A DNA stretch of 64,000 nucleotides from Epichloe hybrida (taxonomy: Eukaryota; Ascomycota; Sordariomycetes; Hypocreales; Clavicipitaceae): NCBI GenBank assembly GCA_019022495.1, contig JAFEKR010000002.1, positions 2,914,001 to 2,978,000 on the forward strand. Reading direction: 5' to 3'. Positions 1 to 12,893 of the stretch are shown here, one piece after another. The translations under genes were made by a program, and so were the position numbers. Under the pieces are notes generated by a model. It worked only from the letters and a program-made list of their open reading frames with translations, did not search any database and was not told the origin of the DNA. Every line of letters begins with the position of its first letter. The first letter of the stretch is position 1.

Positions 1-640
1 CACCTATTATCTAAACCTTATTTTAGGGTTTAATTATACTAATATAGCTTATTATATTTCCTTTAGTTTAACTAGGGCTACTAAGGTCTATTAGGTATGT
101 TTTATTATATATTCTCTAGGCCTTTGCTTACTCCCTAGGTAGGCTACTTTAGCTATATATAATTAGTATATTATTTCACACTAGTAACTTTTAGTTACTA
201 TATATCCTACCCTTACCCTAGGGATTATAAGTTATTACTTCTTCTTTACTACTTATTTACTAACTTTTATAGCTAAACTATGCTATATATTATAATTCCT
301 AGAAGAGAAAAATAACTTTATAGCTATAATATTATAATCTAGGATTTATACCCTAGGGGGTAGTAAAGCACTAGTTTTTCTAGGTAATAAAGGTAGTGGT
401 TTAGGAGAATAAAAGTAAGGGTGCTAAGTACCTCCTTTATAATAGTATTATTTTAATATATAAGGGGGTAACTATAGAAGGGTTTCCTATAAGACTCCCT
501 TCCTTATAGGTATCTTTTCTTTTATTATTTAGTAAATAATCTAATAAGGGTTTTAATTAGAGTGTAATAGTAGCTAATAAGGCTAGGCTTTTTTTATAAT
601 TACCTTATCCCTTATTACTTATAACTTACTTATATCTTGC
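1..640. other. Unassigned 3' part of G1
   Basis: This stretch lies downstream of the G1 chromodomain in coding sense. It is AT-rich with CTAG-type words. I see no domain, no open frame and no copy of the G1/G3 LTR sequence. It may be the 3' untranslated part of G1 or the start of another insertion. Confidence 0.4.
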
Positions 641-3600
641 TATACTTTCTACTTATTTTACTTTAATAAAAAGCTTAAATTATATGTTAAGCGCTTTCTA
701 TATCTTCTAACGCTACTTATTAATTATATTTGCTTAGCTAGCCCTTTTATTTTACTAGGTATTTATTACCTTTATATATTTTCCTATAATCCCTAACTTC
801 TTTAACTTTAAACTTATTATTATTATCTTTAAGGTCTAGTATTAGCATATCCTTATCTAGGGCGCCTTCCTAGTAATTCTATAGCTTTAATAGGCTAATA
901 TAAAATATATTATATAGTTAGCTATACTTATTAGGTAGCGCTAGTTAGTACGCTTATTTACCTATAGTATTAAGTATCTAAAATAGCCTAATAAATCTTA
1001 GGTTTAGCTTCTATTTTATATCCTTAAGCCTAATATTCTTTACTAATAGTAGTACTAAGTCTTCTCTTTTTAAGGTTATTAGCTAATATCTCTAGTTATA
1101 GTACTTTACCTATACTTTAGTAGCCCTTGCCTAGTTATATACTAGTTTCTCCCTAACCTTATATAGCTTTTTAATATATATATAAGCCTCTAGGACCTCC
1201 CTCTCTATACTCTTACCCTTAAAAGTAAGGTAAAACTTAAGTAAATAGCCTATAAGAGTGTAGTTAGGGAAGTAGCCTATTATCCTATTAATAGTATTAT
1301 TATATATAAATTAGGCTATTAGGAGTAGCTTTAGCTATAGTTATTAGTTCTCTTTAATAAAATATTATAAGTAATACTTAAGTACCTAATTTATTCTCTC
1401 TATTTACCTATTAGTTTAGGGGTAAAATACTATTAAAAGCCTTTACTTTATATATAACTAGTAATATATCTCTAACTAAAATTAGCTTATAAATACTAAC
1501 CCTCTATTAGATATAATACCCTCTAGCGCTCTAAATTATAGCTTAATCTCCTTATAGAATAACTTTACTAATTTAGCTATATTAATTATAGTCTTTATAA
1601 GAAGGAAGATAAAGTACTTAGTAAATTAGTTTATAATTACTAGAATTATATTAGTTTCTTACTTACCTAGCTATACTAGTAGTAAACCTATAATAAAGTC
1701 TATTAAAATCTCTGCTTATAGTTACCTTAGTATTAGTAGTAATTTAAGGCTTCTATAGGGGTAGTGCTATCTTACTACTACATACTAGCATACTCCGTAG
1801 CTAGATATATAGTCTAAAATAGCTTTACTTATTACTAGCTACTAATAGTAATATTTTAGTAGCTTTAAAGTATGTTTAGTCCTAAAGTAACTTACTAATA
1901 GATTATTATAGTATAGCTATAGAAGCTTCTATTATAAGATAGGCTCCTATAGAATAACTACCTAGTCTTTATATATTAGGAGGCCCCTTATACTATATAA
2001 CTATAGACTAGCTTTTTCCCTCCCTTTTACTTAGGAGTTAACCTTATCTTTATACTTTTATAAATCTAAATCTTAGTCCTATACCTTTTATAGTAGTTAC
2101 ACTAATAGTTTATTTACTATAAATTAGTAAGGATTTAGTAATATAATAGCCCCCTAAATTACTTATACTATACTAATATCTTAAATATATACTACCTTCT
2201 CCTTAAAATCACTATTATTTAGCTAACTTATTACTAAATCTATAGTAGCTAACTAGCCTTTTACTTAGGTTACTCTTACCTTAGTAGGTTCTAAGACTAG
2301 TATTATACTATAACTTCTTTAATATATTAGTACTTCTTCTTTTACTATATAGATATTTACTATCTTTCTTTAAAGCTCTAGTAAGAGCGCCTTATTTAAT
2401 ATAGGGTTACCCTTATAATTAGACCTTCTTAATAGTGTATTTATAGGGTTACTCTTCCTTAGTCTATACTTAATTATAAAATAAAAAAGGCAGAGAAATA
2501 TATACTATTATACTTATCTTCTATTTAGCTTCTATTACCTTATAAAGGTCTATAAGTTATAATAGTCTAATAGAACCTCTATAAGTATCTTTATGCCTTT
2601 AATATAATATTACTAGTATTTAAATAACTTTACTATAGTAAGTAGCTCTTAATTAGCTATACTATAGTTATATTTAGTATTTATAAACTTCCTTAACTAA
2701 AAGGCTACTAGATGCTAATAGCCCTTATTATCTTACTAAGATAGGATTCCTACTATTATAAAAATTAAGGTATTTATCTTAATATACACTACCTAACTTA
2801 GGTTATAGTATTAGAGTAAAGGCGCTTACTAAAAGGTATCTTTTAGCTAGTTAAACACTAACTACTTCTTTTCTCTAAATATAAACCTCCTAGTCTAAAT
2901 ACTATTTTAACTACCCTTTATTAATATATAAAGAGGTACTATAATCCTAGAGTATTTATAAATAAACTATTAGTAAAAGTTATAGAACCTAAGAAATAAC
3001 TATATATCCTTAAAACTTATTAGCTCTTTTTATTCTCTAATTATATTAACCTAGTAAGTATTTATTAATATCCTATTAATAAAGAAAATAAACCCTAGGA
3101 ATTCTACTAATTTCTTATAGAAAAAGTACTTAGAGGGTTTTATATATAACTTCGCTAACCTTATATATTTAAGGACTTACTTAATATATTTAGTATACTT
3201 CTCCTTTATCTTAGAGAAGATTAAGATATTATTTAAATATACTATATAAATAGTATTAACTAGCTTATATAGTGCTTTATAAATATAACTTTAGAAAGTA
3301 GCTAGGGTATTTATTAACCTAAAAGGCATTATAAGGTACTTATAGTGCCTATAATATATATAAAAAGCTATCTTCTATTTATTACCTTCTTTAATATAAA
3401 TTTAGTAGTATATATCCTTAATATTAATCTTAGAAAAGAAATAGGCCTCTTAGTATTAATTAAGGATCTTTAAAATTAAGGGGAGAGTGTAGTAATTCTT
3501 CTATATTACCTTATTAAGCCCTTAATAGTTAATATATAGCTATAGCGTTCTATCCTTCTTTAGTATAAATAGGATAGGCATACCTACTAGGCTCTTTAAG

Positions 3601-5400
3601 GGTCTTATCTAGCCTTTCTTTAGGTTATTATTAATATATTCCTAGAGCTCCTTAAGTACATTAGGAGAGAGAATAGATTAGTCTATATAAGGGTGTAGCT
3701 CCTAGTATAAGATTAATTATATAGTTAGTTAACTTCTTTAATAGGAGGCTCCCTGCCTTATCTAATATAAACATATCTTTAAATTCATGTAGTTTCTCTA
3801 GGATATCTTTAATAGTTTTATATGCTTTTGCCTTCTCTTTATCTTTAAGAGGGATAAACTTATTTTCTATTATGCTTATAATAGTATATATAATTATCTT
3901 ATTATGCATTATCTTTATAAACTTATAGGGAGTTAGTAATAAAAAGGCTACCTTTCTCTTTTTAAACTACTATTCTTATAAGTATAAGCAAAGATATACA
4001 TATTCTTCCGTAAGCGTGTGTATTCTAATTAATATAAGGCTTCCCTCTAATCTTAAGTCCTTATTAATAGCTACATATAGTAACTTAAGGTCTTTCTCTT
4101 TACCTTATAAATCTTTAATTAAAATAAATACCTTATAAATACTATATTAAAGGACTATTAAAGCCCTTACTACCTTTAAGATAAGTATTATAGCCTTAGC
4201 CTAATTAAGCTTATAAGTCTATGCGAATTAGGCGCTTATAATATTAATCTTAGCGTAACTATTAAGATCTACTACTATTTTAATATCTTTATGCCTATAA
4301 ATAGTAACTAGTATATAAAATTAGCGTCCTACTAGTACCCTAGTATCTAAGGTAAAGGTAAAGGCTTTTACTTTTACCTCTAGGAGTTTTCCTAACCCTC
4401 TTGCTAGTCTTTCCTTAGCTTATTATAATTATAAATAAAGTGCTTTATATTACTATAATTAAAGCACTATTTTCTTCCTTATAGTCTATTATTATTTAGG
4501 TAAGTAGCTAGGGTCTTTTCCTTATCCTTATCCTTATCTCTTTAGTCCTTATTTAGCTAATACCCTTATAGGAAGTTATATATTTAGTGTTAAGCTGCCT
4601 TATATAGCCCCTTCTTTTCTAAATTATTTAGCTTTTACTTATTCTTTAATAGCGCCTCCTAGAATTACTAGGTAAGTTATATAATATCTTCTTATATTAG
4701 ACTAGTAATGTTTATGTGTAGGTTAATATAATCTTATAATTTAGGAAGTAATTTCATAAAGAATATAAGAGTATAAGTCTTTTCTAGAGCTTATTCTAGG
4801 TATTTCTCTAGTAAATCTAAGTAAATACTAAACTTAATAGGACTCTAGCCCTTCTTTTACTTTATATTTTCTAGCTATATAGCTATTTATGTATTATAAC
4901 TTGTAAAGTCTTTAAGTAGCGTAAGGGTCTAGTCTTAGAACTTATTCTAGTTATCCTTAGGATAATCCTAATTATTAGCTAGTTATTCTTTAACATATTA
5001 GTCCTATCTAGCCTAATAGTTTATATATATATAATTAAGTGTAAAGAGAATCTTTTAGTTATTCTAGTAATACTTCTTCTTTACCCCCTTAAAGATATAG
5101 TTAAGGTTATTAAGCTATATCTTATACTTTTATAGGTTTATAAGGTATTAGAGTTTTATAATATTTTAAACCTTAACTTCTTAGCTACTAAGGCTTAAGA
5201 ATAAACTATCCTTTTAGCCTCTTTTTACTAGTTCTCTATAAGATTATATTAAGTTAGTAAGCTTCTTTTCTTAATCCTATAGTTTCTTAAGTTACTTAAG
5301 CTAAGTAATTTACTTCCTAATTACTACCTCTTTTACTACTATAGTAAAGGGTATAGCTTTAGATAAGGTTATAGAATATAGTATATCCCTAGCTATAGTA
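640..5400 (-). pseudogene. G1 gag-pol relic with C-terminal chromodomain
   Basis: Encodes, on the minus strand, the remains of the Gypsy capsid and polymerase proteins. Visible landmarks: gag CCHC knuckle at 4425-4466 (reads C-F-N-Y...H...Y, Cys turned to Tyr); protease active site DTG reading D-T-R at 4339-4347; an 82-codon stretch free of stops at 3661-3909 covering the region before RT (FKDMF, GATPLYRLIYSLS); the RT core near 3480-3610 (GLNKV); catalytic Y-L-D-D as YLNN at 3228-3239; RNase H near 2450-2960; integrase near 1350-2300 with IISDR reading IISNR at about 1500-1540; and a chromodomain at about 670-815 (KVKEVRDYRK, then YLVK-KG with Trp codons now stops). Stops occur throughout, mostly TAA/TAG. 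The chromodomain normally targets integration to heterochromatin. The protein is certainly dead. Confidence 0.88.
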
Positions 5401-5490
5401 TTACTATTATCTAGCTAATCCTAAGTAATATATAGTATAGTTCTAGTAAATTAGGTTATTCTCCCCCTTATATTACTCTTAGGTAGCTAG

Positions 5491-5708
5491 TAGTAAAAGC
5501 TTTAGAATTATAAGAATAAAGGAATAGCTAGGTAAGAGGTATAGGGGCGTTTATATATTAACTAAAGCTTGCTAAGTCTAAGTATATTATACGTGTAAGT
5601 TACTAACTTATAGCTAGTGACTTGCTAGTGTTACGTGAACCTAGCCCTAGGGCGTGGTACGCTCGCCTAGTGGTGCGCTAACGCGCTAGTGTTATGAGTA
5701 GGGCCTCA
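5491..5708 (-). repeat. 5' LTR of G1 (inner edge approximate)
   Basis: Coding-sense start TGAGGCCCTACTCATAACAC at 5708 matches the start of G3 at 60910. The outer ~150 bases are GC-rich and lightly mutated. The inner edge was placed where G1 and G3 both read CTAGCTACC after a possible LTR end. No second LTR is available to fix it. Confidence 0.6.
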
Positions 5709-5815
5709 CAAATAGCTTATCCTAGTTTATCTTAGCTAATCTTAGTATATCTTAGCATATATATATAAACATTAACTAGTATAAGTTATATGACTTAAAA
5801 TATTATAAGTGTTAA
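5709..5815 (+). repeat. G2 5' LTR fragment left of A1
   Basis: Short AT-rich piece with ~10-base repeats (TATCTTAGCT-like), ending in TATTATAAGTGTTAA. The same ending occurs uninterrupted at 46370-46384 in the 3' LTR of G2. The last five bases, GTTAA, are the A1 target duplication. Confidence 0.7.
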
Positions 5816-6073
5816 TGTTAGATTCACCAAGGTCCTGCGCAGGTAATAAATCCTGTATAAATTGAAGTCGATGATAGTTAGTTAGTTAGCTAGGAAAGAG
5901 GGAAAAGAGAGGGAAAGTCTAGATGCTAGAAAAGTGGGCGAAATCCGTATGTGGGGCATAAAAAGGGGGTGGCGAATTAATGCAGCTAATTATATCGCGT
6001 GTATTGCGCCAGACCTACAATTAGTCTAGTCTTTGGCTATGATTAAACTAATAAAGATCCGAAGGAATTAACA
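5816..6073 (-). repeat. A1 left LTR (3' LTR in coding sense)
   Basis: Starts TGTTAGATTCACC and ends GAATTAACA. It is followed at 6081-6096 by a pyrimidine run, which is the element's polypurine tract on the coding strand. Its left half is nearly free of RIP changes and its right half carries many, the reverse of the other A1 LTR. Confidence 0.96.
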
Positions 6074-6269
6074 CTAGTAATCTCTCTTTTTCCTTTGTGG
6101 CTAAAGAGCTTAAAAATATAATAAAAATCAGATTAAAGGAAAGTGTATACTAGTGGATCCCTTAATAGGAATCCGCTGCTTTGATTAGCTATCGCGGCAT
6201 TAGTTAATTAAATTAATCTGTTAGTCCTTACCTAAGCTCCTGTCCCTTGATATTATAGGTCTCTTTACC

Positions 6270-9200
6270 TATCCTTTAACACGAATTGTTAATTTGTTTG
6301 AATTAATTAAAGAGGAAAGTAATGAATTCAGCAATAATTTGGTTATTATATCTGCCGGATTGTCGTTGCCATTAATCTATCTAACTTCGTAGATCTTATG
6401 CCTCTTATATGATTAATAAAGAGCTATAATATTAATTATTAGTCTCTTCTCCTTTGTGGTTCCTAGCTTTATAAGACATTTATATAATAAAAAAGAATTA
6501 GTATAGAGAATCGTAGGAATTCGAGGCATCTTTAATTAATCTATAATCTAATAGAGAGTTATGGAAATTGCGTAGGCAATATCTATGCCTTGAACTATGC
6601 TATATAACTTAGAGGCAAGCGCGCTATAAGTGACTCTCTTGCTCTTTGTTAAGCTATACGTGATAATATTACCTTTTATAATAAAGGTATTGTTGTCTTG
6701 TATTATCTTGTTGCCGATTATAATTACGTATCCGATCTGTGAGCTTAGATCCTTGTTGTTAGCAAGCGATCTATTTACGAATACAAAGAGCTTTGCCTCT
6801 TTAAGAACTAAAGGAATGTATCGTAGTCTATGCTATTAATTCTTAATCTGCTATTTAAGGCGTTTATTAAGATATGCAATATCTTCTATAGAGGGCTCTT
6901 AGTGTTAAGCTATAATTAAAAGGTTATATAAAGCCTCTGGTTAATATATAGTTATAATGTAGCTTCCTTGTGCTTGTTGCTTTATATAATCTTGCTTTAC
7001 TATTAAGGATTAAGGATTAACTTCCTTAATCTTCTAACTCTAACCTTTCTGGGTTAAGATTAGTAAATTATTAGTGTTCTAGGTTAAGATATAGCTATTA
7101 AAGATAAGGGGGTTCTTGGCGGTTAATTATTGCTTTTCTTTGGCTATGAAATTAGCCTTCTAGAGCTCTTTCTCTTCTTTTTAGAAGAAGTTATTATTGC
7201 TTAGGCCTAATGTATCGTTAGTTTGCATTCTAATAATGCTAAAGAGGTTCTTATTATTCGGAGCTATAATTAATAAGTAAGGATTGTAAGTTAAAGTTAT
7301 TATATTAAGGTTATCCCTGTGGTAATAGAAGTATGTTACTTACTAGTGGGTTCTAGCCTTTATAATCCTATAAAGAGGTCTGATTAATTTGATTATAGTC
7401 CCTTCTGGAAAGAGATATGTAATCTGCTTTGGCAGTCTCATGATAATTAGCCTTATTAGCATTATGTGCGATTGAGTGTAGGCTTGCGTAATATTGCAAA
7501 TCTAAAGATAAATGCCTTTTCTTTTTAATAATAGAGTAATAGCTATAATAAGGCGTTGGCTTACTTGTTGTATTGTTAGCGATTGCGTTAGAATGAATTC
7601 CTTTCCTTTATTATTATAGCCTTGTATAATAAGATAAGATTTCTTGTATAGCAAGTCTATTCCTTTGCCTTTAATCTCTCTAACTATATAAGAATCAAAG
7701 ATTCTATAACCTCTATGCTTTGCTAGGTTAAACTTAATGAATTTAAATATATCACAAGCTTGTAAAGCGTTAATCTTAGCTTAATTAGATTACTTAAAGG
7801 GTTTTCCTAGGGTTATAATCCTTCCTTCTTAGCGGAGCTAAAGGGCAAGGTTCTAATTAGCCTCTTCCTTTGCTATAAGGAATGCTATACTTAGCATCCC
7901 TCTAGTTATAACCTCTTAAATAAAGGCCTTCTCTTAATCTTTATTTATAAGTATATAGAGCTAAACTAGGCTAATGTCCTTCTTAGGGCTATAAGGTTTT
8001 CTTTTCCTTACTTTTATTTCTTTAGGGCGTGGTAATAAGTCTTTAACTTAATAGCTTTCCCTTAGGGCTTTTTAGGCTTTATAAGCCTCTTTATTAGACT
8101 CTCTTACACTTATGAATTACACTATAAGGGCCTTTCTTAGTCTCCCTTGCTTTCTCTTAGCTAGTGCCTATAGCTCTTTACCTTCTTCTATTAGAGAATC
8201 TCTTTTATTAGTAATAGTTAGTTATATAGCTCCTTCTTCCTCTATATTACTTAGCTATTACTCTAGTAAATTATAAGGCTTTATCTCCTACTACTCTAGC
8301 CCCTCTATAGTATATAGGTCTTTATAATAAGGCTTTACTACTATAGAGTAAAACTTTACTAGGCCATAGGGTATATTAATAGTATAGGTCTTTCTATTAG
8401 TAGCAAGTAGCTTATATAGGCTATGCTAGCTACCTTTCTCTTTTTATATACATATATTAGCCTACAGGGGCAGCTAATATATAGGCGCTATATTAGGGCC
8501 GTTCCAGGCTTTAATAGCATCACAGACCTACCACAAAGCTAGATAATAGCGGACTTTATTAGTAGCTTTACGAATTACCTTAGCACGTTAAATAACAGAG
8601 ATGCTCGGCGGCAACTTATCTATTATCCGTGAGTAGCCTCCGAAGACTAGCATAGTTAGGATAATACTATTTAGGCCTATAGAGTTGTTAATAGCCTTAA
8701 TAGCTATTTAGAGGTGTTATTCTAGCGCGAGCTCTATTCTGATTAAGTCTATAATAATATTATAGGCTTGGCGTAGAGGTCTGTGGTATCTCTTAACCTT
8801 TCTAATGCTATTATAGGCTTTAATTAGCATCTCACTGGTTTTAATTAACATTAATTAAGTATAATGCCTGAATTTAGCGGAAGCGAAGTTATTACTAGTA
8901 TTGTGAATAATCTAATCTAGAGGTCCGAGATAAGTATTAATCTAATATTCGCGGATTATATCCTAGATGTCTCAAGCCTTCTGCTTATTTAAATTAAGGA
9001 ATTAGGCTACCTAGAATAATATTGCTAAATTAATAATATAAAGCACTAGTTAGCTATCGATTTGCATAATATTAACGATGATCTTGTAGTTAAATTCGTG
9101 GTTATCTTTGATTATAAACTTGAATTAACCAGGGGCCTTTCTATACATCTAGCAATAGTAGCAGACTTTAGTTAATTCCTTAATTACCTAGTGTTTAACT

Positions 9201-11720
9201 TTATAACTAGCTTAGTGAAGGATCTTTATGAGTTATTAAATAGAAGGGTAACTAAGTTAACAATATAATTAACGGATGTCTCCTTCTGAAAGGTGGAAGG
9301 TAACTGTCTCTCTCGCCTCTAGTAACCACTAAGGATATCCCTATTATCATATAATAGGTATAGTTTTATTACCTTAGATAAGTATGTTAGCAAGGTTATT
9401 AATCTTAACTTACATCTCATCCATATTAGTAATTAAGAAGAGGAACAAGGTAGCTATATTAAGGATGTAGAATTTAAGCTCTCTAAGTTCTATAGGCATA
9501 TAAAGGATTTCTCTTATAACTACTAATCCGGCGCTAAATGTAATAATTTAGGGTTTATAGGGGGTTACCTTTAATAAAGGCATTAATCTTAGCAAAGCCT
9601 TCACTTATGCCTCTCCTATAGTTAACTTTCCTACGGCGCTAGTGTTAGGCATAATCCCTCTAAAGACCTCTTTAGAATAGCGTTCTTTAGAGATGTAATA
9701 GATTAAGCCTTTATTACACTCTTATGGCTTATAGAGCTCTTATTTAAGGAATGCGTGTTAAAAAGCTTAATTATATAAGGTCGCTAGGACGTTAACGTTA
9801 GTAGCATTGTGGTTAGTCTATAATCCAGAGTAGAAGAATTATATAATACTTAGATATGCTATTAATAGTAGCTCCTTAATATTATTATTATTATCTTTAG
9901 CTTCTATGCAGGCTAAAAGATGTGATTCCTAATTCTAACCTAAGCCTTTATTAGGCTTATTATTATCCTACCCTTTATAGGAGGCAAGAAATGCCTAGAA
10001 TCTTTTCTCTAAAGGGGGTATATAATATGTTTTACTAGCCTACTAGTAGTCCTTTTCCTTTTAATATTCTTTAGTAAAGTAATTAAAGGACTAGTAGCTA
10101 CTCTTACTATATATAAAGCAGCGCTTAGTGCTTAGCCTAGGGCTCTGTCCGCAATAACTTCCTCCGCCGCGGGGGGATAATTACTATCTATACTAATAAT
10201 TAGTAAACATAGCCTCTAGAGGGTCTCCTTATTAGTACTAAAGGTATTAGGAGGACTTCTTATTTAATTCCATAATAGTAATTACCTTGTAAAGGTCTCT
10301 AGCAAGACTTTTAAAGCCTGCGGAGTATATGTATTCCACTATCTAACATTTAGGCACACTAGCTATAGTATTTAAGGCCTGCTTATAGAGTTTAGTATTT
10401 ACTATTTTAGTAGGGTATAGGCCTCTATAGATTTTCTTAAGGGTTAATAATATAATCTTAAGGTAATTAAGCTTACTTTTATTAAGGTTCTTCTTAATTA
10501 TGCTCTTTAGTGTTATACTACTCTATTTATAGTGATAGAATTACTAGTTACTTTCTATCTTAAAGCATTAATAAATACAAGTAATTATCTCTTTATAGGA
10601 ATAGTTATTTCTAAAGAGGTAATTAAGGAAGTATTATTTAGTATTACCTATTAATATAATAGGGAAAGCCTTCTAATAATACGTTTAAGGAAGGTTAATT
10701 CTATTACACTTGTTTTTAAAGAGCGTGATCTTTAGCGTTAAGAAGTTATATAGCTTTTTACTATAGTAGTTACTATCCTTGTATATTTTTATAAGCTCTA
10801 AGATCTTCTTTATAATCTAATCTTCGGAGGGGAATTGCTATAAAGGCATAATTTGTTATAAATGATAGTCTACTAGTTGTTCTTAATAACAATTATCTAG
10901 ATGGAGCTATTAATATAATAGGGATTATCATAAGGGTTCTTATAAGGGTTTAAGTAATCTCTAGGGTTAGGGAAGGTTAATTTCTAGGGTAGGTTATTAG
11001 GGCTATTAATATTAAGGTTCTAGGGGTTTAGAAGATTATGGTCTTTCTTATAATCTTTCCTATAACTAAAGGGGCATTAAGGTTTAGTAAAGCACTTCCT
11101 TAAGCAATGCTAGGATTAAATATCCTAGGCCTTACCTAATAAGGATGCCGTGATCTTGTAAAGAATTACGTAATTCTCTGATGATATCCTTGGATGCCCT
11201 TTTAAAGGTGTCTTTAGACTAGCCTTTAAAGTCTTCTTAGAATGATTTCTATAGGTTATTATCTCTCTAACCTTAATGCTTACTAAGGTTAATAAATCTT
11301 GCAATCTGGTTGTTAAGCTTAAGCTGCGTAGTAGTCTTTAGATCTAGCTTAACGAATTCTTTCTAATTACTAGAGAAGTCATAAGTAAGCTATTAAAGGC
11401 GTGAGGGTAACTCATGTTCTTAGGGTCTTTTAGGGTTAATAGTTAGAGCCTTGCTGTTACTAGTAGCCTTTACTCTTGTGGAAGGTCTAGATTTCTCTGC
11501 TATCTTTAACTATTAAAGGAAAAAGTAGTAATAGGAGTAAATCAACAGGGACAAAGAAAGCGGCAGAAGTGCTAAAAGTAGGCAAAAGCAACAAGAAAAA
11601 TAACAATGAATTAATAGGAATTACCCTTCCTGTTTTTTGTAAAAAGAAGGGAAGGAGGTAATCTCTCTCTCTTACTAATAAGTATAGGGCAAATAGCACT
11701 AATAATAAAGGGGGCAAAAA
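6270..11720 (-). pseudogene. A1 gag-pol relic
   Basis: Minus-strand copia polyprotein. The gag start region includes a 76-codon open stretch at 11487-11717. The gag knuckle is at 10079-10120 and reads C-F-I-Y-S-K-S-S-Y..., a C-X2-C-X4-C-X4-H pattern with later ligands turned to Tyr. The protease DTGA reads NTSA at 9635-9646. The integrase zinc finger keeps CYYC at 9152-9163; its first catalytic Asp survives at 9056-9058 (MQIDS), the second has become Asn at 8900-8902, and the Glu reads Lys. RT covers about 6950-7900, with the catalytic motif MQTDDT reading MQTNDT at 7211-7228. RNase H covers about 6270-6860 (NKDLSSQIGYV, ASKLYSIVQG, NGNDNPAD). Stops are frequent and mostly TAA/TAG. Family assignment is firm. 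Confidence 0.93.
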
Positions 11721-12161
11721 ATAAGCCGTAGATGCTTGTACAAATAGATTGAAGGTCTGTTAGATAAAGGGAATATTTATAGAGAAGTTGTAAATATATT
11801 AGCTAGCTTAGCTAAGGTTATTTAACGTTAGGTTTGAAATAAATGCCTTACGGCGATAGATTCAGTTGTTTAGTTAGTTTTCTTATGATAGACAATAAAA
11901 TCGACAATTAATAATAATATCCTAGATAGATATAATAAAGTTATATCCCTAAGCCTAAGGGTTAATAGATTAATTCCTTAGAAGCCTAATAAGCCTATAA
12001 CTAGGATTCTAGTCTCTTCCTTTAGCACACTTATGTAGTCGTGCCTCTCTACTGCAATAACTGTTACGGTATAACAAGGGGTAGTAGTAGTAGCGTCTGT
12101 AGAAATATCTCTTCTTATGATACCTAGCTTATTTGTGGTTATGAAGTTAACTACTAATTAG

Positions 12162-12419
12162 TGTTAGATTTACTAAGGTCCTGCGTAGGTAATAAATCCT
12201 ATATAAATTAAAGTTAATAATAGTTAGTTAGTTAGCTAGGAAAGAGGGAAAAGAGAGGGAAAGTCTAGATGCTAGAAAAGTGGGCGAAATCCGTATGTGG
12301 GGCACAAAAAGGGGGTGACGAATTGATGTAGCTAATCATATTGCGTGCATCGCGCCGGACTCACAATTAGTCTGGTCTTTGGCCACGATTGAACCAATGA
12401 AGATCCGAAGGAATCAACA
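12162..12419 (-). repeat. A1 right LTR (5' LTR in coding sense)
   Basis: Starts TGTTAGATTTACTAAGG and ends GAATCAACA. Just inside it (12143-12161, coding sense) is the block CTAATTAGT(A/G)GTTA shared by all copia copies here, a candidate primer-binding site. Its right, outer half is lightly mutated (TTGGCCACGATTGAACC) and its inner half heavily. Confidence 0.96.
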
Positions 12420-12605
12420 GTTAAAGTTTAATTAAAAATGAATAAGTAATAAATAAATAAAATATAAGTATAAATATAAATAAGTAAATTACTATAGGAA
12501 AAGCTAGCCTTTTTAGTTATTTAGTAATTTAAGGTTTTTAAAAATATTAATAAAATAAAATAACTTTCTTTTTTATATTTTTAATATTATAATAATACTA
12601 ATTAT
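12420..12605 (+). repeat. G2 5' LTR fragment right of A1
   Basis: Continues the LTR broken by A1. It begins with the second GTTAA, and then AGTTTAATTA and following sequence aligns with 46385-46566 in the 3' LTR of G2. The right edge is approximate. Confidence 0.7.
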
Positions 12606-12619
12606 AATAAAGCTTATTT

Positions 12620-12893
12620 GTTAGGAGCACGAAAGCTAGGGAGCTATAGATAGAACAGTTATATAATAAAGCCCTTAAATAAGCCTTAGGTTATGTAAAT
12701 AACTAAGTAGCTACTAAATAGCTATATATATATAGTAAGGTATTTAAATAAGAATTACTTATAAGAAATATAATAGATTAAAGTTTAAGACCTTTATATA
12801 CTTACCCTTAAGTAATAGCTCCTTAGCTATAACTAAGAACCTTAGCTTTTACTTTATTTATATTTTTTTTACTATAATTATAATAAGTTAAAC
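12620..12893 (+). pseudogene. G2 gag, N-terminal piece
   Basis: Plus-strand frame with codons starting at 12620 (VRSTKARE...), rich in Lys, Leu and stop codons that are all TAA or TAG, as expected from CAA/CAG after RIP. It ends in a split codon at 12893 that is completed at 19706 after removing B1. No domain is recognised by name. The gag call rests on position between the 5' LTR and the zinc knuckles at 33565 and on the frame continuing through three insertions. Confidence 0.55.

Larger units (their letters stand above)
1..5708 (-). mobile_element. Gypsy element G1 (chromovirus), 3'-truncated by the window edge
   Basis: A RIP-damaged Ty3/Gypsy retrotransposon read on the minus strand. Its 5' LTR begins (coding sense) TGAGGCC at 5708. 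Going down the coordinates follow a gag zinc knuckle, protease, reverse transcriptase, RNase H, integrase and a chromodomain, the standard order for chromoviruses. Its 3' LTR is not in the window. The same family recurs in inverted orientation as G3 at 60910-64000, which confirms the outer LTR edge and much of gag and pol. The DNA just outside (from 5709, CAAAT) belongs to the 5' LTR of the older element G2, so G1 is a later insertion. The target duplication cannot be checked because the other end is missing. Confidence 0.9.
5816..12419 (-). mobile_element. Copia element A1, full length, RIP-inactivated
   Basis: A complete 6604-bp Ty1/Copia retrotransposon coded on the minus strand. It has 258-bp LTRs at 5816-6073 and 12162-12419, both of TG...CA form, flanked by the 5-bp target duplication GTTAA (5811-5815 and 12420-12424). 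Inside, in coding sense from right to left, are gag, protease, integrase, reverse transcriptase and RNase H. A second copy, A2, lies at 51805-58567 and is 159 bp longer; most of the difference is a gap near the start of the A1 gag (about 11500-11600). The insertion site is the 5' LTR of G2. No intact protein remains. Confidence 0.97.

Noticed and set aside
6630..6839. Plus-strand open frames at 6630-6839 and 52586-52828
   Set aside because: Both are antisense shadows of the copia RNase H domain, which is clearly recognisable on the minus strand at these places.
10141..10180. GC-rich patch with GCTCTG as a possible H1 right end
   Set aside because: It is ordinary family A gag sequence, present in A2 as well at 56120-56160, without TAATG units.
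12143..12161. TTAGTGGTTA as the A-box of a tRNA or SINE
   Set aside because: Resembles a tRNA D-arm, but no B-box, cloverleaf or tail follows, and its constant place next to copia LTRs explains it better as a retrotransposon signal.
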